A stretch of DNA of 36,967 nt from Hypsibius dujardini. Taxonomy: Eukaryota > Tardigrada > Eutardigrada > Parachela > Hypsibiidae. The stretch lies in assembly GCA_001579985.1 (NCBI GenBank), contig LRSR01005564.1:1-36967 (forward strand), in the 5' to 3' direction. This document shows positions 30,861 to 36,967 of the stretch, one piece after another (position 1 is the stretch's first letter; every line of letters starts with the position of its first letter). The notes below the pieces were generated by a model. That model saw only the letters and a program-made list of their open reading frames with translations. It did no database searches and was not told where the DNA came from. A program made the position numbers and the translations under genes.

Positions 30861-31913
30861 CCGGAAGAGAGAATGAAAAACCTCGTGAGCCTCGCTAAGG
30901 CCGAGAGCGTGCACTTTTTGCATTGCAGTAAACTTTGAAGGAATGAAAATACTTAGAAAAACGGCATGAATTTCAGTGTAACTAACCCTGCTTGCTGTCT
31001 TTAGCAATCGGTTGGACCAAACCCTTCAGAGAATAAGGTGCGAGTACAGCAAACTAAGAATTAAAAAATGTTGTGCGGGTTATGACCTGTGAGCAACGTC
31101 TCACCCAGAAGACTACTAGAGACATGTCCGACGAGGCGAAAGGGACCTGGGCTTTATATCGGAGTAACGGGGCAGTATGCCGTCCCTGAAAAACCGATAA
31201 GATAATACAAACAGCTTTCGTCGGTTCCATATAAATTTTGTTGCTTCCGCGGGGAACCGTTTGTCAATTGCTTCTTAGAAGTAGAAATAATGTGGACTAA
31301 ATTGATAATATTTTATTCCTTGCGCTCGCTACGAGAATTAAAGCTTTTACTATGATGTAAGTGAAGTGAATGTAGTCGCTGCAATAGCGAAAAATTGCCG
31401 CAAGAAGGAGAGCAGCTTTAACACTAATTTGAGATCTTTTTCTCCGAAATGGCAGCCAATTCTGGAATAAGCTGCCCATCTCACAATAACTTCAAGTTTT
31501 TCAAGCTGTTCTGAACCAGAGTATTCACATCTCACACATTATTTCTCTACCATAGTTCGCAATTTGTCAAAGGCTCGATCATCATCAAGCCACCCATTTG
31601 CTACTTTCAACTTGATCCGGCATCATCAAACCTCTGCGTGTAGAGAAACGGAAGTGCTTCTGGGCACCCTCCATGCACCGTAATGCAATTTTCCCGCGTT
31701 TCCCGCGTGACAAACCCTATTAACTACAGTAGGGAGCAGTAGTACTGTTATATTTTAATGGCGTAATGGAGGGTTGTCATCGCCGCGTTTGCTTGGTATT
31801 CATTTGATATCATTAGCATAATCCAAAGCTTATATTTATCTGTCCGTTATAAACCTCAGTGCGTCCGTCCGTCCGCCCATCCGTCCACCCGCTCGTCCGC
31901 CCGTCGTCGGTCT
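30861..31913. other. intergenic, no gene seen
   Basis: No recognised exon. A CCGT/CCGC tetramer run lies at about 31860-31905, just before the ABCC duplicate begins. Short open frames on - (31350-31535, and part of 30528-31007) show no domain, and the longer one runs through the MITE. Confidence 0.4.
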
Positions 31914-33591
<1,678 letters not shown>

Positions 33592-33975
33592 TTTGTTTTT
33601 TCATTACAGAATAGAATATTTATTTTACTGTTATACTCCGTACGGTCTGTAAACATCCCATTTATTTGATTGTCATCTCGTTTGTTCATCCCTCCCCTAT
33701 TCACATTATTTGCATTGAATCAAAGGTCAGGGCCAGACATTGATTGTTCTCTCTATTACCTTTATATAATGTCTCAACAACCAGAATACCGAGTTTCGGT
33801 TCTTCATTTCATACTGAGAGAACAACAGTCACGTGGATGGTTCCTTGCTTGTCACACCCAGAATATTGCGATGCATCCCTTCGTACTGTGAACGGAGAAA
33901 ACAAGGGTGCGTGTTGCAATGCAAACTACATCAAGCAAGCATCAATACAGAAATGACGCCCATCATAGTTGTAAT
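33592..33975 (+). repeat. duplicated 3' flank of the ABCC gene
   Basis: Matches 9934-10310 with scattered changes. Well-preserved islands include GGGTGCGTGTTGCAATGCAA. No gene is seen in it. Confidence 0.75.
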
Positions 33976-34274
33976 AACAAAATAATAATAATACGAACGT
34001 AGGCTGAAAATAACATTACTAAGAAATTTCAGGCATAAGAGAAAATAAATGGACAAAACGTGCTGTGACTCTAAGAGGCGCAAATGAGCTCTGATATTAC
34101 CGGAATCTGAACGTGAATCTTTATCCTGCCTGGAAAGAGGATCACATTTGAAGTTGAATGACAGCCTGGCTTACAGACAAGGTACGGCCAAGGCCACAAG
34201 GCTTGCCCCTTGGACAACATGATTACTATATTTTAGTTTATCTTGCTTGTATGGATGAGAAAAAATCATTATAC

Positions 34275-34506
34275 CTCGAATCAGTGGGCCGGTCTCAAGA
34301 AGCAACTTGTGTTGTCGCGTGAGATCAAAGAGTGATGCGTGGATGGTATAGTTCTTGTGCAGGTTGACCACACATCTTAAGATAAAGCCAACGGCAACTA
34401 CACCCAATACCTCGAGCAGTTTTTGCTGCGAATTCACACAAAGTGACAGTGGGTTTGCTGATTCGTCACAATCAGCAGAGGCATTGCGGTCGTCAACGTT
34501 TGCCAT
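34275..34506 (-). CDS. possible first exon of an unknown membrane protein
   Basis: On -, an ATG at 34506 opens 77 codons that end at a plausible donor (GAG|GTATAATG at 34275). The peptide has an acidic start (MANVDDRNASADCDESAN), then one hydrophobic segment (LLEVLGVVAVGFILRCVV), then a basic stretch. No partner exon was found further left, where the ABCC duplicate lies, so the gene may be truncated or the frame spurious. The family is not recognised. Confidence 0.3.
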
Positions 34507-34899
34507 CAATTAACAAATTGTATAAAAAAAATTGATGAACGTGTTTGAACAGCCGGAGCTGCCAAATGAAATCGATCATTGAATTTTGGAAATTAGCTGA
34601 TCGCACTTGATTATGTGGTAAGGCAACCGAGCTGTCAACAATCGAAAAGTTGGAATAAACCAATCACAGGCCCTGGCATTAACGTGTACGGTCAACATTT
34701 TGCCTGCTCGTTCCTAGAACTTTTTTGACACACTTCGTCGACACTGGTTTTTTACAGCATAACTTGATGACCGTGCTGTCTCTAGTGTCAAGACTTGCCC
34801 CTCTGCGTCTATGCCTGGATGAACTTTGCAAATGATGTCTGGCTGTACGGTCATTGCATTATACTCGTGTACTATGCATGTACTACATAGTATAATCGA

Positions 34900-35120
34900 A
34901 TGAATTCCGATTATCGATGCCCAACGGAGATTCAAATGTGCAGGTCCAAGAATATTGACTGTCAATTTGGCTGAAGCAGTGCCGTTTCTGTACTGCAAAC
35001 AATGCACCACGGCGGAATCCGACATTTATCCACTCTGTATACTGGTGCAAGCAAAGGCTCATACACTCGTTTGCACTGTAGCGAAGAGTGTAACGACCAC
35101 TCATCGACGACGAGGTGAGG
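34900..35120 (-). pseudogene. PAN/apple-like fragment
   Basis: On -, a frame reads GRYTLRYSANECMSLC and then GFRRGALFAVQKRHCF. The paired Cys, a Gly-Phe and a late Cys are arranged as in PAN/apple modules, but no complete module, signal peptide or matching exon is seen. Part of it overlaps the repeat shared with 23156-23435. Assignment to PAN is tentative. Confidence 0.35.
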
Positions 35121-35315
35121 AAATTTTGCATTGCCAAGCAGCTCTACAATGGGCGATATTCGCGTTTGATTACCGGTCTTTAACATAAATTATTTTGCAT
35201 CTTTCAGTGGCTAATGCTACTCCCAGATAATTTGAGCACACTTTCACTTTGCAACTATGATCTTGTTGGTGCTGTTTCGGTTTTCGACCTCTGTCAAGAC
35301 TAAATAATCTAAATA
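35083..35315. repeat. dispersed duplicate, partner at 23156-23435
   Basis: Same orientation as its partner and shorter by about 45 bases. It lies just upstream, in + coordinates, of the second Cys-rich gene. Confidence 0.72.
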
Positions 35316-35538
35316 ACCCCTGACGCGTTCAGCATCGTCGGAGCGTTAAGCGGGTGGAGCTGTAGATAGACCACCATAATAATGATAAAAAAAAATATGT
35401 GATAATGAGGAAGAGGTCCAAGAGGACCTAAATTGGGGAGACATGTAGACCCATAAGTTCGAACGAATACTTCAACGATGGGGCATCAGGGAGTTTGTGT
35501 TCGGAGATATCGCGGTAAAAACGAGTGTCTAGATGGAG

Positions 35539-36168
35539 TCACCAAGGGTTTGGTGACCGGGTTTTTACTATCGTGCCGTTCCGCTTGAGCTCTAAAATTT
35601 TAATACATTTGATTAGTCGACTTGTAAACAGAAGGCAAGCAGCAGTATTTTGAATAACCGAAGTTGTACTTTCGTTAGGTGAGCCCGAGTAGGAACCAGA
35701 CCAGAGCTCCGTGCTGCCACACCGGTTCTCGTTATTCGATTTCTGACAGTCAGTTACTCCGCTGCATTTAAAGTCCATGCTCTTGTAGAAGGCACAGGTA
35801 GCCAAGATTTCAACGTCTAAACTTGTGTCCACTTGTGTCCTCAGCAGCGCTACAATTATGTTATCGTTCAATATTTGAATTTTGGTAATTGGTTCCAATT
35901 CATGTACTTGTGCAAGATGTTCGTTCAATTCCCTTACAGTTAGAACCAATTTCCCAACGCTTTTCGGAAGAAAGTTGAAGATCTGCCTTGCAGTCCATGT
36001 CGTAGAATTGTTTCACGCCGCGAAAATTCCCTCTAGAGGTGCTGGTGAAGTATTTGAGCACTGTCTCCCCGCCACTAGCTTCGCATTTCGTTTTGCAACT
36101 GTATCTCAGATTATTGTAAAAGTAGCAGAAGTACTCTGGCACTGGCAGATCGGAAGTTACGGTCCCAC
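35539..36168 (-). CDS. second small Cys-rich protein gene, last two exons
   Basis: Paralogue of the gene at 18507-19639. Exon 36168-35938 encodes EYFCYFY, YSCKTKC and YDMDCKAD. Exon 35849-35539 encodes ILATCAFYKS and DCQKSNNENRC, with a hydrophobic patch (NTAACLLFTS) before the C-terminus. Splice phases and Cys positions match the first paralogue exactly. The first paralogue's signal-peptide and Trp-rich exons are not found between 36169 and the window end, so the 5' part is outside the window or lost. Frames are open in both exons, so this may be a living gene. Confidence 0.6.
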
Positions 36169-36967
36169 CTGAGGAAGAAAAACATCGCCCAAATTGACTT
36201 CGGGCGTGGTCAGCTGCCAACGGTCTAATCAATTAATCAGTCCATAAATCCAAAACTCGCCAGTAATTATCTTGTAGCTTTCGTTTAACACACGGCCAAA
36301 ATTATGTCCGGTCGAAATTAGCCACCCTTTCTTCGTACTGACCTATGTGCATTGCTTCAGCCCCGTTCGAATAAGTGGCGGCTAATTCGGACTAGGCAAA
36401 GTCTTGAGTGTGTGTGTACTTTGATTAATTCGAAGAACGCGTGATAAATATATTTCAGTACTGACTAGTGAGTACTGTATGTCACAAGAACAAGATTTGC
36501 TATCTTCAACTGAGGAATGTATGCAATGGGCAAGATAATTTTTAAAAAACTTTTAATGATACAACGGTGTTTACTCATTGTTTTGGAAACAATGGTATTC
36601 ACCGCCTTGAAAGAATAGCCTCATTGCTGAAACAGAGTTTCTCATTTTCATTCAATGACGTTTATGTTTCCACTGTGGTCAAGGCGCCCCCGATCCCTTG
36701 CTCCGCTTGCTGCCCAGTGCAGTAATTAGCACATGTAAATTCTGAGCAAAACTCGCTTTGTGCCTGATTTTAAAAAATATTTTGCATTTCATTGTTTTCG
36801 ATAGTAGTCGCGGACCTTTCGAAAACTCGAAGCCGCACTCTCGCTATAAGTGTAATTGAATGATTGTGCAGTCAAACTTGTAATAATAGGAGAAGGAACA
36901 CTTTTGATCGGAACTGAGAGGGTTCTATGTGCATACGACGTGGAACAAAGCACCGTATGACCACGCA
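36169..36967. other. no gene seen up to the window end
   Basis: This is the place where upstream exons of the - strand Cys-rich gene should lie. I found no signal-peptide exon on -. No repeat or transposon end is evident. Confidence 0.35.

Noticed and set aside
30528-31007. 159-codon open frame on the - strand
   Set aside because: It runs through both arms of the 130-bp MITE and has no recognisable domain or splice context.

Overview
The window is invertebrate-type animal nuclear DNA. It has spliced genes with GT-AG introns of about 60 to 800 bp, short-tandem-repeat arrays inside introns, DNA transposons, and recently duplicated, partly decayed families of secreted proteins (astacin proteases, PAN/apple modules, bulb-type lectin modules, Cys-rich proteins). 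The phylum cannot be fixed from sequence alone. A tardigrade would fit this mix of families, but that is only a guess.

Positions 1-10 kb hold one complete gene on the + strand: a full-length ABCC1/MRP1-type ABC exporter. I resolved 24 exons (340-9933) that keep phase throughout and give 1542 residues. Several introns are filled with simple repeats. Positions 11.2-12.5 kb hold a broken PAN-PAN-bulb-lectin gene on + and, on -, an astacin catalytic fragment without the intron seen in its relatives. Positions 13.86-17.81 kb are a complete hAT transposon: terminal inverted repeats, a perfect 8-bp target-site duplication, and a six-exon transposase of 762 residues with no disabling change.

Positions 18.5-19.6 kb (-) hold a five-exon gene for a small secreted Cys-rich protein. 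A paralogue lies at 35.5-36.2 kb (-). Positions 20.8-23.1 kb (+) hold a decayed astacin gene followed by a bulb-lectin module. A 1.07-kb Harbinger-like element sits exactly in one of its splice donors. Positions 23.9-30.9 kb carry two diverged copies of a block of about 2.3 kb, both on -. The right-hand copy belongs to an intact nine-exon astacin gene (26866-29882, 417 residues) whose protease domain is followed by two near-identical eight-cysteine CS-alpha-beta-like modules, each at the end of its own exon. The left copy is a pseudogene with its signal-peptide exon gone, the catalytic Glu replaced and several splice sites lost. A 130-bp MITE in the right copy has its empty site preserved in the left copy.

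Positions 31.9-34.0 kb (+) are a partial, decayed duplicate of the 3' end of the ABCC gene. Its last 0.4 kb is much closer to the parent than the rest, which suggests gene conversion. The right end of the window (34.3-36.2 kb) holds gene fragments and the second Cys-rich gene.

The genes do not form a pathway. The picture is one conserved housekeeping exporter next to a duplicating cluster of secreted or extracellular proteins interrupted by DNA transposons.
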